Numbered from the stretch's first letter, positions 17,481-25,436 are shown. The stretch is DNA of 64,000 nt from Rivibacter sp049446155 (GCF_049446155.1 NZ_JBMSEE010000002.1:62001-126000), one strand, 5' to 3'. Notes: a model not told the origin generated them from the letters alone. Program-made: numbers and translations.

Positions 17481-18335
17481 ATGGCTACGCAGCAACCCAA
17501 GGTCTGGTTCATCACCGGCGCGTCGCGCGGCTTCGGCCTCGACACCGCGCGCGCCGCGCTGGCGCGCGGCGACAGCGTCGTTGCCACGGCACGCCGGCCC
17601 GAGGCGATCCAGGCCGCGCTCGGCGCCCACGAGCGGCTGCTCGCCGTCGCGCTCGACGTGACCGACGAGCTGCAGGCGCAAGCGGCCGCGGAGCTGGCGA
17701 TCGCGCGCTTCGGCCGCATCGACGTGCTGCTCAACAACGCCGGCTACGGCCTGCTCGGCGCGGTCGAGGAGGCGAGCGCGAAGGAGACCGAGCGTCAGTT
17801 CGCGACCAACGTGTTCGGCCTGCTCAACGTGACGCGCGCGGTACTGCCGCACATGCGCCGCGCCGGCGCGGGCCACGTGATCAACATCTCGTCGGTCGGC
17901 GGCTTTTCCGCCTATGCGGGCTGGGGCGTCTACGGCGCGACCAAGTTCGCCGTCGAGGGCCTGACCGCGGCCTTGGCGCTCGAACTGGCGCCGCTGGGCA
18001 TCCGCGCGACGACGGTGCAGCCCGGCTTCTTCCGCACTGACTTCCTCGACGCCAGCTCGATGGTCAAGACCGCGCGCGAGATCGCCGACTACGCGCCCAC
18101 GGTCGGCGCGATGCGCACGCTGATGCGCGGCGCCAACCACCAGCAGCCGGGCGACCCGAAGAAGCTGGCGCAGGCGCTGCTGAAGCTGGTCGACGCACCC
18201 GAGCCGCCGGTGCACCTGCCGTTGGGCAGCGACACGGTTGCGCGGCTTGGCGAGAAGCACCGCGTGGTCGAGGCTGAGCTGGCCGCCTGGCGCGAACTCG
18301 CGGTCTCGACCGACCATGACGACGTCGCGAGCTGA
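17481..18335 (+). CDS. SDR-family oxidoreductase
   Basis: A 284-residue short-chain dehydrogenase with TGASRGFG at residues 12-19, NNAGYG near 86-91, the catalytic serine in NISSVGG, and Y151/K155 in the YGATK motif. The extended C-terminus after residue 240 fits the oxidoreductases often paired with LysR or TetR regulators. An AAAGGACA box precedes the ATG. The substrate is unknown. It is convergent with the LysR regulator at 18359 and preceded by a strong palindromic operator cluster. Confidence 0.92.
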   Translation: MATQQPKVWFITGASRGFGLDTARAALARGDSVVATARRPEAIQAALGAHERLLAVALDVTDELQAQAAAELAIARFGRIDVLLNNAGYGLLGAVEEASAKETERQFATNVFGLLNVTRAVLPHMRRAGAGHVINISSVGGFSAYAGWGVYGATKFAVEGLTAALALELAPLGIRATTVQPGFFRTDFLDASSMVKTAREIADYAPTVGAMRTLMRGANHQQPGDPKKLAQALLKLVDAPEPPVHLPLGSDTVARLGEKHRVVEAELAAWRELAVSTDHDDVAS

Positions 18336-18358
18336 CCCCTCGTTCGGCCGCCGCGCCC

Positions 18359-19255
18359 TCAGCGCGGGGGGCGCAGCTGCGCGACCGCGAAGTCGATGAA
18401 GCGGCGCGCGCGCGTTGCCAGGTGGGCGCGCTGCGGGTAGTAGAGATAAAGGCCGATGCGCTCGCTGGTGTGGCGTGCGAGCACCTGCACCAGCCGGCCC
18501 TCGCGGATCAGCGGCGCGGCGATGTAGCTCGGCAGCTGGCCGATGCCGAGGCCGGCGACGACCGCGTGCACCTCGGCGTCGACATCGTTGGTCGTGAAAC
18601 TGGCGGGCACGTCGCGGTAGGTGGTCTCGCCGTTCTCGCCGTACTCCCACGGCATCAGCTTGCCGGTGTTGACGTGCCGAAAGCCCGTGCAGCGGTGCCG
18701 CGCGAGATCGGCCCACTGGCGCGGCCGGCCGTGGCGCTCCAGGTACTGAGGCGACGCGCAGATCCAGTGCTGGATGTCCAACAGCCGCCGCGCGACGACG
18801 TTGCGGTCCATGCCGCCGCCGGTGCGAAAGCCGACGTCGATCTTGTCGGCCACGGTGTCGGAGATCCGGTCCTCCAGCTCGAGCTCCACCTGGACCTCGG
18901 GATGCTGCTCGACGAAGGACGCGATCAGCGGCAGCACCAGGTGCTGCCCGAGCGAGCGCGGCGCGGTGATGCGCAGCATGCCGCCGAGCTCGGCGCGTGA
19001 CACGCGCGACTGCGCCATCGCGTCGCGGATCGTCGACAGTGCCGGACGCACCTGGGCCAGCAGCCGCTCGCCTTCGTCGGTGAGATTGAGCCGCCGCGTC
19101 GTGCGGTGCAGCAGCCGCACGCCCAGCTGCGCCTCCAGCTGGCGCACGGTCTTGCTCGTCGCCTGCGGCGCGACGCCCAGCTCGACCGCGGCGCGCCGGA
19201 AGCTGCCGGTTTCCACCACCAGCGCGAGCGTCGACAAGGCCTTGAGGTCGTCCAT
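18359..19255 (-). CDS. LysR-family transcriptional regulator
   Basis: A 298-residue full-length LysR regulator with N-terminal winged helix (residues 1-60, KTVRQLEAQLGVRLLHRTTRRLNLT) and a substrate-binding domain beginning near residue 90 (GMLRITAPRSLGQHLVLPLI). It is close in type to regulators of SDR genes, and the gene ends 23 bp from the stop of the SDR gene on the other strand. It may control that gene through the GCCAAT cluster, although a convergent rather than divergent layout is less usual. Confidence 0.93.
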   Translation of the reverse strand: MDDLKALSTLALVVETGSFRRAAVELGVAPQATSKTVRQLEAQLGVRLLHRTTRRLNLTDEGERLLAQVRPALSTIRDAMAQSRVSRAELGGMLRITAPRSLGQHLVLPLIASFVEQHPEVQVELELEDRISDTVADKIDVGFRTGGGMDRNVVARRLLDIQHWICASPQYLERHGRPRQWADLARHRCTGFRHVNTGKLMPWEYGENGETTYRDVPASFTTNDVDAEVHAVVAGLGIGQLPSYIAAPLIREGRLVQVLARHTSERIGLYLYYPQRAHLATRARRFIDFAVAQLRPPR

Positions 19256-19309
19256 GGCTGGCGGCGATTCTTGCCGAAGCCGGCCCGCCGACGCGCGGGC
19301 CCGACGAAC

Positions 19310-19618
19310 TCAGGCGCGGATGCTGAGCAGGCTGCCGGCCATCGCGTCCGCGGTGCGGAACACGGCCAGGTTGGCGAGGAAGGCGTTCTTGGCCGCGAGC
19401 TGGCCGACAACGTCGCGCTCGAGTTCGTTGCCGGGCTGCGAGGCCTGGTATCGAGAGGTCGCAACGCCGCCTTCGGCCTGCTCGACCTGCAAGACCTGCT
19501 CGCGCCGGAAGCCATTGGTGCCCAGGTTGGCGATGTTGTGCGCCGACGAGCCGAGGCTCGACTGGGCGGCGCTCATGCCGGTGCGGGCGATGGCCAAGAC
19601 GGATTGCATCGAGAACAT
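19310..19618 (-). CDS. Isolated flagellar basal-body rod-like protein
   Basis: A 102-residue protein whose N-terminus (ARTGMSAAQSSLGSSAHNIANLGTNGFRRE) is the flagellar rod/hook N-terminal motif, with the canonical SAHNIANL segment. The C-terminus (QLAAKNAFLANLAVFRTADAMAGSLLSIRA) matches the rod-protein C-terminal helix. The two ends are joined with almost nothing between, as in very short FlgB/FlgC-like proteins. No flagellar genes lie nearby. It could be a stand-alone rod accessory or a diverged paralogue. The start at 19618 is preferred; the ATG at 19609 is also possible. Confidence 0.7.
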   Translation of the reverse strand: MFSMQSVLAIARTGMSAAQSSLGSSAHNIANLGTNGFRREQVLQVEQAEGGVATSRYQASQPGNELERDVVGQLAAKNAFLANLAVFRTADAMAGSLLSIRA

Positions 19619-19815
19619 TGTCCCGGTGACGATGGCATCGTGCGCGTCGGGGGCTGACGCCCATGGAGCGGGCGTCGAATGCTTCACGCCGACGTTGCAT
19701 GGCCGGCAACAGGGTCTCGCGCGTGCCGTCGCGTCGCCTGTCGAGATCGGACGGTCTCGATCGTCGTGGAGCTGACACCGCTTCGTCCGTCGCCACCCAA
19801 CACCGAGGAACCGCC

Positions 19816-21015
19816 ATGCCAAGACCTTCCGCCCCCGCCTCGTCCGCTTCGAAGCCGTCTGCCTCGCGCGAGCGCGGCGCGCCGCCGGCACGCCTGGTCC
19901 TGCTCGTCGCCACGCGCAAGGGCGCATGGCTGTTCCACGGCGATGCGCGGCGCAAGACCTGGACGGCCGACGGGCCGCATTTCCTCGGCCACAACATCAG
20001 CCACCTGCAACTCGACCCCCGCGACGGCCGCACGCTGCTGGCCGCGGCCAAGACCGGCCACCTGGGGCCGACGATCTTTCGCTCGACCGACCTCGGCCGC
20101 AGGTGGAAAGAGGCCGAGCGGCCGCCGGCCTTCGCGCAGCCTGCGGCCGGCGGCCTGCCGGCGCGCTCGGTCGACCACAGCTTCTGGCTCACGCCGGGGC
20201 ATGCCAGCGAGCGCGGCACCTGGTACGTGGGCACCTCGCCGCAAGGCCTGTTTCGCTCGGAAGACGGCGGCGCGAGCTGGGCGCCGCTGGCGTCGGTCAA
20301 TGACGACCCGCGGTTTCGCGAGTGGATGGGCTCGGCGCAGGACGGCACGCCCGACGGGCCCAAGCTGCATTCGGTGATCGTCGATCCGCGCGACCCGATG
20401 CACCTGCTGTTCGCGATGTCGGGCGGCGGCGTGCACGAGTCGCGCGACGGCGGGCGCAGCTGGGCCACGCTGATCAAGGGCCTGGAGGTGGTCGAGGGAT
20501 TCGATCCCGCCGTCGTCACCTTTCACGACCCGCACTGCGTGCGGCTGTGCCCGAGCCGCCCCGACCGGCTGTACCAGCAGAACCACTGCGGCATCTACCG
20601 CCTCGACCGGCCGGGCGATACCTGGGAGCGCATCGGCCGGAAGATGCCCAAGCGCGTCGGCGACATCGGCTTTCCGATGGTGGTGCACCCGCACGACGCC
20701 GACACCGCCTGGGTGTTCCCGATGGACGGCACCTCGGTGTGGCCGCGCACCAGCCCCGATGGTTGCCCCGCGGCCTACGTGACGCGCAACGGCGGGCGCA
20801 CCTGGCAGCGTCAGGACCAGGGCCTGCCCGCGAGCCAGGCCTGGTGGACCGTCAAGCGCCAGGCGATGACGGTGGATGCGCAGGCCAACCCGGCGCTGTA
20901 CCTGGGCACGACCAGCGGCGAGCTGTGGATCGGGCACGACGAGGGCGCGCGCTGGTCGAATATCGCGCGCCACCTGCCGGAGATCTACGCGGTGGAAGCG
21001 GCTGAAGTCGCATGA
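19816..21015 (+). CDS. BNR/sialidase-type beta-propeller protein
   Basis: A 399-residue protein made of Asp-box (BNR) repeats of the type FRSTDLGRRWKE, FRSEDGGASWAPL, ESRDGGRSWATL and VTRNGGRTWQRQ, consistent with a VPS10/sialidase-like propeller. No signal peptide is evident, so it is probably cytoplasmic and is unlikely to be a true sialidase. The stop overlaps the start of the MoaD-like gene by 4 bp, giving tight coupling. I recall this pairing in other proteobacteria, but no function is established to my knowledge. Confidence 0.85.
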   Translation: MPRPSAPASSASKPSASRERGAPPARLVLLVATRKGAWLFHGDARRKTWTADGPHFLGHNISHLQLDPRDGRTLLAAAKTGHLGPTIFRSTDLGRRWKEAERPPAFAQPAAGGLPARSVDHSFWLTPGHASERGTWYVGTSPQGLFRSEDGGASWAPLASVNDDPRFREWMGSAQDGTPDGPKLHSVIVDPRDPMHLLFAMSGGGVHESRDGGRSWATLIKGLEVVEGFDPAVVTFHDPHCVRLCPSRPDRLYQQNHCGIYRLDRPGDTWERIGRKMPKRVGDIGFPMVVHPHDADTAWVFPMDGTSVWPRTSPDGCPAAYVTRNGGRTWQRQDQGLPASQAWWTVKRQAMTVDAQANPALYLGTTSGELWIGHDEGARWSNIARHLPEIYAVEAAEVA

Positions 21016-21290
21016 GCACGGGAGATGGACCGGTGAAGGTGCTGCTGCCCGAAGCGCTGCGCAGCTACACGCATGCGGCGCGGGTCGAGGCCGCCGGCGC
21101 GACGCTCGATGCGCTGTTCGACGATCTCGATCGGCGCTACCCGGGGCTGCGCTTTCGGGTGGTCGATGAGCAGAACCGGCTGCGCCCGAACATGCGCATC
21201 TTCGTCAACGGCCTGGGGGTGCGCGACCTCGGGCATGGGCTGCAGGCCGAGGATTTCGTGGCGGTCGTTCTGGCGCTCAGCGGCGGCTGA
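21012..21290 (+). CDS. MoaD/ThiS-family ubiquitin-like protein
   Basis: A 92-residue beta-grasp protein (LLPEALRSYTHAARVEAAGATLDALFDDLDRRYPGL) ending in the Gly-Gly tail (ALSGG) needed for adenylation and thiocarboxylation. MoaD and ThiS carry sulfur for molybdopterin or thiazole synthesis; this copy is not near those pathways. It is coupled by ATGA overlap to the propeller gene. It is the last host gene before the transposon, whose left end lies 74 bp beyond its stop. Confidence 0.88.
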   Translation: MSTGDGPVKVLLPEALRSYTHAARVEAAGATLDALFDDLDRRYPGLRFRVVDEQNRLRPNMRIFVNGLGVRDLGHGLQAEDFVAVVLALSGG

Positions 21291-21358
21291 GCCGCTCGGG
21301 GCGCGGCGCGCCCGGATCCGAAACGAAGCAGTGTGGCGGATCGATGCGTCGTGTCGAA

Positions 21359-21363
21359 CCCGC
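21359..21363. repeat. Target-site duplication, left copy (CCCGC)
   Basis: The five bases CCCGC directly precede the TGT terminus of the element and recur directly after its other end at 43397-43401. Five-base duplications are the hallmark of Tn7-type transposition. Confidence 0.92.
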
Positions 21364-21502
21364 TGTCGAGATTCACTCAGCGTTGAACAGGAAACTGTTG
21401 TCCGACAAAGACTTACGCGGGTTTAGGTCAACAACGTTTGAACGCGTTAGTCACTGAAGTCTGAACTTTCGGCAGCCTTGCTCACTGAGTTCTGAACTCT
21501 CG
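21364..21502. repeat. Transposon left end with three TnsB-type binding sites
   Basis: The terminal repeat starts at 21364. Three related sites follow in the same orientation: 21374-21390 (overlapping the terminal repeat), 21452-21471 and 21483-21502. The last two share the pattern CACTGA, a short variable step, then CTGAACT and TCG. Multiple spaced sites are what TnsB needs to assemble a transposition complex. Confidence 0.8.
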
Positions 21503-21561
21503 TTTGCGGGCTGGGGCGCTGATTCCGAACAGCCCTGACCTGGGCGTGCCAAACTTGGCTG

Positions 21562-22113
21562 ATGCGTGCCATCGAGCAAGGGCAAGACCGGCGGCCGGCT
21601 GAAAGCGCGGCCCGCGCTGGCCTAGCGGCCGCGGAGACGCCATACCTGGGCTTTGCGGAGCGTGAGGCTCGTCTCCTAAGGGTGTCGAGCGAGCTTTTGG
21701 GCGCTGGGAAGCTCTTCAAGCGTCCCCTAACCTGCCGACTGGATGTGCACTTGGCCATCCTCGAAGGTGTGTTCCAGTTCCGGTCCTTGTTCTTCCTCAT
21801 GACGAGCCTTGGGTCGATCCCCCACGGTGATGTCGTCAAGGTCCTAGGGATTAACGCGCGCACGCTGCATCGACAGAAGGCGTCGCCTCGGAATCCCATG
21901 GCGCCCAACTTGGCTAGCCAGGCATGGGTCATTGCGGAGACGGTGGCTACTGCTTCCGAAGTCCTTGGCAGTCTGGCGCGGGCTGAACAATGGTTGTCCG
22001 ACCCGGCAATTGGACTTGGCTGCCAACGCCCGATTGAGCTGTTGCGAACCACCGAGGGCGCGAAGGTGGTCAACGATCTTCTGACTCGCCTCGAGTTCGG
22101 CGTCTACAGCTAA
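21562..22113 (+). CDS. MbcA/ParS/Xre-type antitoxin (DUF2384), no toxin partner seen
   Basis: A 183-residue protein. The C-terminal half is the antitoxin-binding domain of the RES-Xre family: ARAEQWLSDPAIGLGCQRPIELLRTTEGAKVVNDLLTRLEFGVYS. The middle (IPHGDVVKVLGINARTLHRQK) is the Xre-like helix-turn-helix. Antitoxins of this family normally precede a RES-domain NAD-degrading toxin. Here the next 440 bp contain no RES gene on either strand. It sits 60 bp inside the left transposon end, so it may now serve as a stability or regulatory protein for the element, or as an orphan after toxin loss. Confidence 0.85.
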   Translation: MRAIEQGQDRRPAESAARAGLAAAETPYLGFAEREARLLRVSSELLGAGKLFKRPLTCRLDVHLAILEGVFQFRSLFFLMTSLGSIPHGDVVKVLGINARTLHRQKASPRNPMAPNLASQAWVIAETVATASEVLGSLARAEQWLSDPAIGLGCQRPIELLRTTEGAKVVNDLLTRLEFGVYS

Positions 22114-22158
22114 CGTCGAAAGCTGGTCGCGGCGGAATCTCGACTTGGCCTTCCACGC

Positions 22159-22368
22159 CTAGACCAGCCGGCGGCTAACCCAAGAGCGCAGTTCCTCATC
22201 GGTCGCCAGAAGGCGTAGGTTCTCGGTGAGCCGGCGCCCAGCCTCATTCGACACGAGGGACGCTATCGACTGCCGTGTCGCCGAGTCGCAGTTTGGCGGC
22301 ACCGTACCGAGCCTTGTGCCAGTGTCGATGGCCCGCTGGGCTCCCGGCGGTTGGATCTTGGTCACCAT
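22159..22368 (-). CDS. Small hypothetical protein (doubtful)
   Basis: A 69-residue open frame opposite to the flanking genes, lying in an otherwise empty stretch after the antitoxin gene. The C-terminal part (ASLVSNEAGRRLTENLRLLATDEELRSWVSRRLV) looks helical and protein-like. There is no ribosome-binding site and I recognise no family. It could be a remnant of the missing toxin region. The remainder of 22114-22556 holds only the promoter and operator of the XRE gene. Confidence 0.25.
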   Translation of the reverse strand: MVTKIQPPGAQRAIDTGTRLGTVPPNCDSATRQSIASLVSNEAGRRLTENLRLLATDEELRSWVSRRLV

Positions 22369-22483
22369 CTAGCCAGCATAGCGGCTGCAACGTCGTCATT
22401 GAACTGGGACCGGATCCGAGCGCCCAGCTCGCACTCAGGGCATGGGTGAGGGAATGGTGTTGCATCTCAACATAGAGAATGTC

Positions 22484-22511
22484 TTCACAAGTTTGTGAAT
22501 TCCTATACAAT
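22484..22511 (+). promoter_or_regulatory. Palindromic operator and promoter of the XRE/ImmA operon
   Basis: A perfect palindrome, TTCACAAGTTTGTGAA (22484-22499), overlaps a probable promoter with -35 TTCACA (22484-22489), a 16-bp spacer and -10 TACAAT (22506-22511). The geometry predicts that binding of a dimeric XRE repressor blocks RNA polymerase, i.e. autorepression by the product of the next gene. Confidence 0.65.
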
Positions 22512-22556
22512 CTCGCGAACGACCTAGAGCACCCCCCCGTCACTGCAGGAGCAACC

Positions 22557-22922
22557 ATGAAACTTACCCCGTTTGGCGAGAAGGTCCGCCACCTGCGAAT
22601 GCGGTACGAGACGTCTCTGAAGGCGATGGCCGACGCCATGAAGATCAGTTCTTCTTACCTGAGCGGCATCGAATATGGGGAACGACGGTTGACCGATCAG
22701 CACATCAAGTCGGCGCTGGACTTTTTCCGTCCCCATGCGACCCATCCGGAGCTCGACCAGTTGCTCGAAGCCGGCGAGGCGTCGAAGGACCTGATCGTGA
22801 TGGACACGCTGAGCCCGGACGCGCGCGGCTTGGTGGCCGCGTTTGCTCGGCGCCTCCAGGAAGGTGACTCGCCCACCCCGGAGATCCGCGAGTGGATCAA
22901 GAAGAAGGGCCGCAGCAAATGA
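22557..22922 (+). CDS. XRE-family transcriptional repressor
   Basis: A 121-residue helix-turn-helix protein (FGEKVRHLRMRYETSLKAMADAMKISSSYLSGIEYGERRLTDQHIKSALDFF at residues 5-56). The chosen ATG has an AGGAGC box; the longer frame from 22479 would begin inside the operator. It overlaps the ImmA/IrrE protease gene by the ATGA junction. In such pairs the protease cleaves the repressor upon a stress or phage signal. It probably binds the palindrome just upstream. Confidence 0.9.
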   Translation: MKLTPFGEKVRHLRMRYETSLKAMADAMKISSSYLSGIEYGERRLTDQHIKSALDFFRPHATHPELDQLLEAGEASKDLIVMDTLSPDARGLVAAFARRLQEGDSPTPEIREWIKKKGRSK

Positions 22923-23536
22923 CCACCCTGGGAACCGCCGCCCGCGGCGCGCGCACGCCTTCTGGCATGAAGGTCGCGGGCATGAGCTACGACAAGCTCG
23001 AAGTCGTTGCCCGTGACTTACGCCCGCTGTTGCCGACGATCTCGCGCCGCGGACGCTCGGATACGGCGATCGACTGCTTGCGTGTGTTGGAGCAGACCCT
23101 ACCCAAGGCCGGCTACAACTACGTCTATGAAGCAGTCGCCGAGCTGCAGGACTGCGCTGCGTTCGCGATGCCCGAACGCAAGATCGTCGTGGTCCGCGAG
23201 GATGTCTACGAGGGTCTGTTTGACGACGACGTGTTCTCGCGGAGCACCGTTGTCCATGAACTCGCGCACATCGTGCTCAACCATGCGGTCACGCTGCATC
23301 GTGGTGCGACCCTGGGCAAGCATGAGTTCTATGAAGACTCCGAGTGGCAAGCCAAGGCGCTGACCGCTGCAGTCATGATGCCGATCGAGGCATGTGTGCA
23401 GGCGCGATCCGCCCACGAACTTGCCCAGCTTTGCGGCACGAGCGCGCAAGCGGCGGGTTATCGAATCGACAACTTGGTCAAGCGCGGCGTCATCCCGGCC
23501 AAGAACGAGAGGGGGTTGTTCGACGACCTGCGCTAA
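22919..23536 (+). CDS. ImmA/IrrE-family metallopeptidase
   Basis: A 205-residue zinc protease with HELAH (H113, E114, H117) in VVHELAHIVLNH, and later residues (FYEDSEWQAKALTAAVMMPIEA) holding the third ligand region and the typical AN/AAxxMMP block. Start and stop overlap the XRE gene by 4 bp. By analogy with ImmA/ImmR and IrrE/DdrO, it should inactivate the upstream repressor and so derepress genes of the element; the inducing signal is unknown. Confidence 0.9.
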   Translation: MTTLGTAARGARTPSGMKVAGMSYDKLEVVARDLRPLLPTISRRGRSDTAIDCLRVLEQTLPKAGYNYVYEAVAELQDCAAFAMPERKIVVVREDVYEGLFDDDVFSRSTVVHELAHIVLNHAVTLHRGATLGKHEFYEDSEWQAKALTAAVMMPIEACVQARSAHELAQLCGTSAQAAGYRIDNLVKRGVIPAKNERGLFDDLR

Positions 23537-23543
23537 AGAGAAA

Positions 23544-23574
23544 GCCCACGAATCGCTTCCAACGATTCGCGGGC
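23544..23574. terminator. Hairpin after the ImmA/IrrE gene
   Basis: A 12-bp stem with one imperfect pair (23544-23555 with 23563-23574) and a 7-nt loop lies 8 bp after the protease stop codon. On the minus strand the imperfect pair is a G-U and a run TTTCTCTTT follows, so it is best as a minus-strand terminator. On the plus strand there is no T-run, and it may only weakly end the XRE/ImmA transcript. Confidence 0.45.
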
Positions 23575-23715
23575 GTTCAGGGTGGGGTGAATCAGGGTCT
23601 ACCTCATCCACCGGGTCCACTTGTCAATGTCTTGGGGAAGACGCCGGCGAGTTTAGTCGCACTGCGAGCCCGGGTACAAGCCAAAACCCTGCCACCTTCT
23701 TCACAGGAGGTAAGC

Positions 23716-23838
23716 ATGGCTTACGCACGCGTGAAGAGCGTCTTCGTGATGGCCTATCGCCGCTTTCGCTTCGGGAAGTGGGAGTGGGTGTCGCAGCACT
23801 GGCGCTCACATCCGGGTCAGCTGGCGTTGTTCAGCTGA
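23716..23838 (+). CDS. 40-residue basic small protein
   Basis: A short open frame with a near-perfect ribosome-binding site (AGGAGGT, 6 bp before the ATG). The product, rich in Arg, Trp, Phe and Tyr (KSVFVMAYRRFRFGKWEWVSQHW), is unlike any family I know. The strong start signal is the main reason to regard it as real. It lies between the ImmA protease and another unknown small gene in the left cargo. Confidence 0.5.
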   Translation: MAYARVKSVFVMAYRRFRFGKWEWVSQHWRSHPGQLALFS

Positions 23839-23938
23839 TTCTTCCAGGGTAAGAGGCGGCCGCCTTCGAGCGGCTGCCCTCTGTGGCTTCGGCTGGTTGT
23901 CCGAAGCGCCTTCTCGCACGAACTTCGACTAGATCATC

Positions 23939-24238
23939 ATGCCGATCATCACCAAGTCCGATCTGATCTACAAGGACTACAGCTGGTCCACCTTTCGAGG
24001 CGACGACCCTCGCCTCACCGGCGAGCCCGATGCCACGCTCCTCAATCGCCACGAAGGCTACGAGGTGCTCCACTTCATCAGTCGCTTCTGTGATCGTCAT
24101 ACCTGGAATCCGCCGCCGGCTACCAAGGCGAGTGCCCAGAAGGCAGAGCGACTGATCCGGCAGCACGTGCCCAGCAACGTCCGCTCACGTCAAGGAATCG
24201 ACCAATGGTTGATTCAGAACTGGGGCCAGTACGCGTGA
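23939..24238 (+). CDS. Small hypothetical protein
   Basis: A 99-residue acidic-to-neutral soluble protein (MPIITKSDLIYKDYSWSTF; then NRHEGYEVLHFISRFCDRH; C-terminal RQGIDQWLIQNWGQYA). I recognise no domain. No strong ribosome-binding site is seen. It precedes a DUF2188 protein by about 110 bp, and both are of the kind that travels with mobile elements. Confidence 0.6.
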   Translation: MPIITKSDLIYKDYSWSTFRGDDPRLTGEPDATLLNRHEGYEVLHFISRFCDRHTWNPPPATKASAQKAERLIRQHVPSNVRSRQGIDQWLIQNWGQYA

Positions 24239-24346
24239 TCACCCGCCGGGCTCGACTGTCGCTGGAGTGAGTTCGTACGAGAGCGCCAGCGAGTTCGAGC
24301 TTCGGATCCCTCCACCGTGCCCGCAGGGCGCCACAAGGAGCATGCA

Positions 24347-24580
24347 ATGACCAAGAAGGACATCCACGTCGTGCCGCATAAGGATGGCTGGGCGACGCGA
24401 ACGGAAGGTGCGAGCCGCATCGGTCGCACTGCCGACACGCAACGGGAGGCCATCGAGAAGGCGCGCGAGCAAGCCAAGCGCGAAAAGGTTGAGGTCGTTA
24501 TCCACCGGCCCGATGGAACGATCCGAAACAGCAATAGCTACGGCAACGACCCTAACCCGCCCAAGGACGACAAGCACTAG
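24347..24580 (+). CDS. DUF2188 domain protein
   Basis: A 77-residue protein with the DUF2188 pattern: IHVVPHKDGWATRTEGASRIGRTADTQREAIEKAREQAKREKVEVVIHRPDGTI. This is a short beta-beta-alpha-beta unit of unknown function often found singly in bacteria. The start follows an AAGGAG box. The next gene starts 8 bp after its stop, so they are co-transcribed. Confidence 0.85.
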   Translation: MTKKDIHVVPHKDGWATRTEGASRIGRTADTQREAIEKAREQAKREKVEVVIHRPDGTIRNSNSYGNDPNPPKDDKH

Positions 24581-24588
24581 GAGTTCCT

Positions 24589-24897
24589 ATGGATCGCGTC
24601 ATCGAGTACTTCTTAACTGAACCTCGTCGCCTAACGAGCCTTGGCCGCGCCCTGATCCGCTTTGGCGGCGGCGTCTTGACCATAGGTGCGATCGGCAACG
24701 TTGCGAATGCGGCCGTGGGCATTGTTCAGACGATGGGAAAGAAATTGGCGACCGAGCAGACCCTTGCCACGCTCTATCCAAGTCTTCCAACTTGGTGGAT
24801 CCCAGAGTCGATCGTCGGATGCCTGCCCGCTGTGGTTGCCGTGATCACGGGGATAGTGCTAACGCAGATGGGCGAGCGTCTGCGCGCCTACCTTTAG
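24589..24897 (+). CDS. Small membrane protein, two transmembrane segments
   Basis: A 102-residue protein with a hydrophobic stretch near residues 22-45 (LIRFGGGVLTIGAIGNVANAAVGIVQ) and a second near 74-95 (SIVGCLPAVVAVITGIVLTQM). An AGGAG box precedes the ATG, and the gap to the DUF2188 gene is 8 bp. No family recognised. Together with the next small membrane protein it may form a membrane component of a defence or stress module; this is speculation from position. Confidence 0.7.
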   Translation: MDRVIEYFLTEPRRLTSLGRALIRFGGGVLTIGAIGNVANAAVGIVQTMGKKLATEQTLATLYPSLPTWWIPESIVGCLPAVVAVITGIVLTQMGERLRAYL

Positions 24898-24961
24898 TCA
24901 CGCGAGGAGCGTTATGCCTCGATTCAAGTACCTTGGACCCTTGTAGCCGCTGCTGTTCCCG

Positions 24962-25357
24962 ATGAAAACTGAGCTGATTACTGAGTCGCAGGACTCATTG
25001 ACTCAAGACCAATTCCTGAAGCACATCCTCCATATCGAGCCCAAGGATGTGAACCTTAAGTTCATCTTTGACCACATCCGAAACTACGGGATCTGTGGCG
25101 CGATGCTTTGGGCGGCCGTCAAGGTGCTGACTGAAGCCGGATCGGAGCCTGGCATCCTTGAGAGGACGCTCACGCTTGCAGCAGGTGCGCTGCTCTTTGC
25201 TCTGCCGTGGATACTCTTCGCGGCGAACTTTGCTCACGGTCTTGTGGCGGCAGGTAAGCTGCAGAAGACCAATAGAGTAAATATTGTTCTCTACTCCGTG
25301 CTGTGTCTTGTCGTGTTCGCCGCAGCGGGCAAGCTCATGTTGCTTGCGCGGGTTTGA
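24962..25357 (+). CDS. Small membrane protein, about three transmembrane segments
   Basis: A 131-residue protein with a soluble N-terminal 40 residues and hydrophobic segments around 47-57, 73-92 and 106-127. I recognise no family. It lies 64 bp after another small membrane protein gene in the same direction. Confidence 0.65.
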   Translation: MKTELITESQDSLTQDQFLKHILHIEPKDVNLKFIFDHIRNYGICGAMLWAAVKVLTEAGSEPGILERTLTLAAGALLFALPWILFAANFAHGLVAAGKLQKTNRVNIVLYSVLCLVVFAAAGKLMLLARV

Positions 25358-25436
25358 CGGAGATCACTTGGTACGCCCGGAGTGCTTAGTCTGTCCACTC
25401 GCCGCTTCCACTGTTGTCTGGCTCAAGTTGGTACCT

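Noticed and set aside
21300..21363. tRNA or tmRNA attachment site for an integrase-type island
   Set aside because: No tRNA gene at either boundary and no tyrosine or serine recombinase in the element; the ends are TnsB-type.
22114..22556. RES toxin expected after the DUF2384 antitoxin
   Set aside because: Read in all frames; the only frame of note (22159-22368, minus) is too short and lacks RES motifs.
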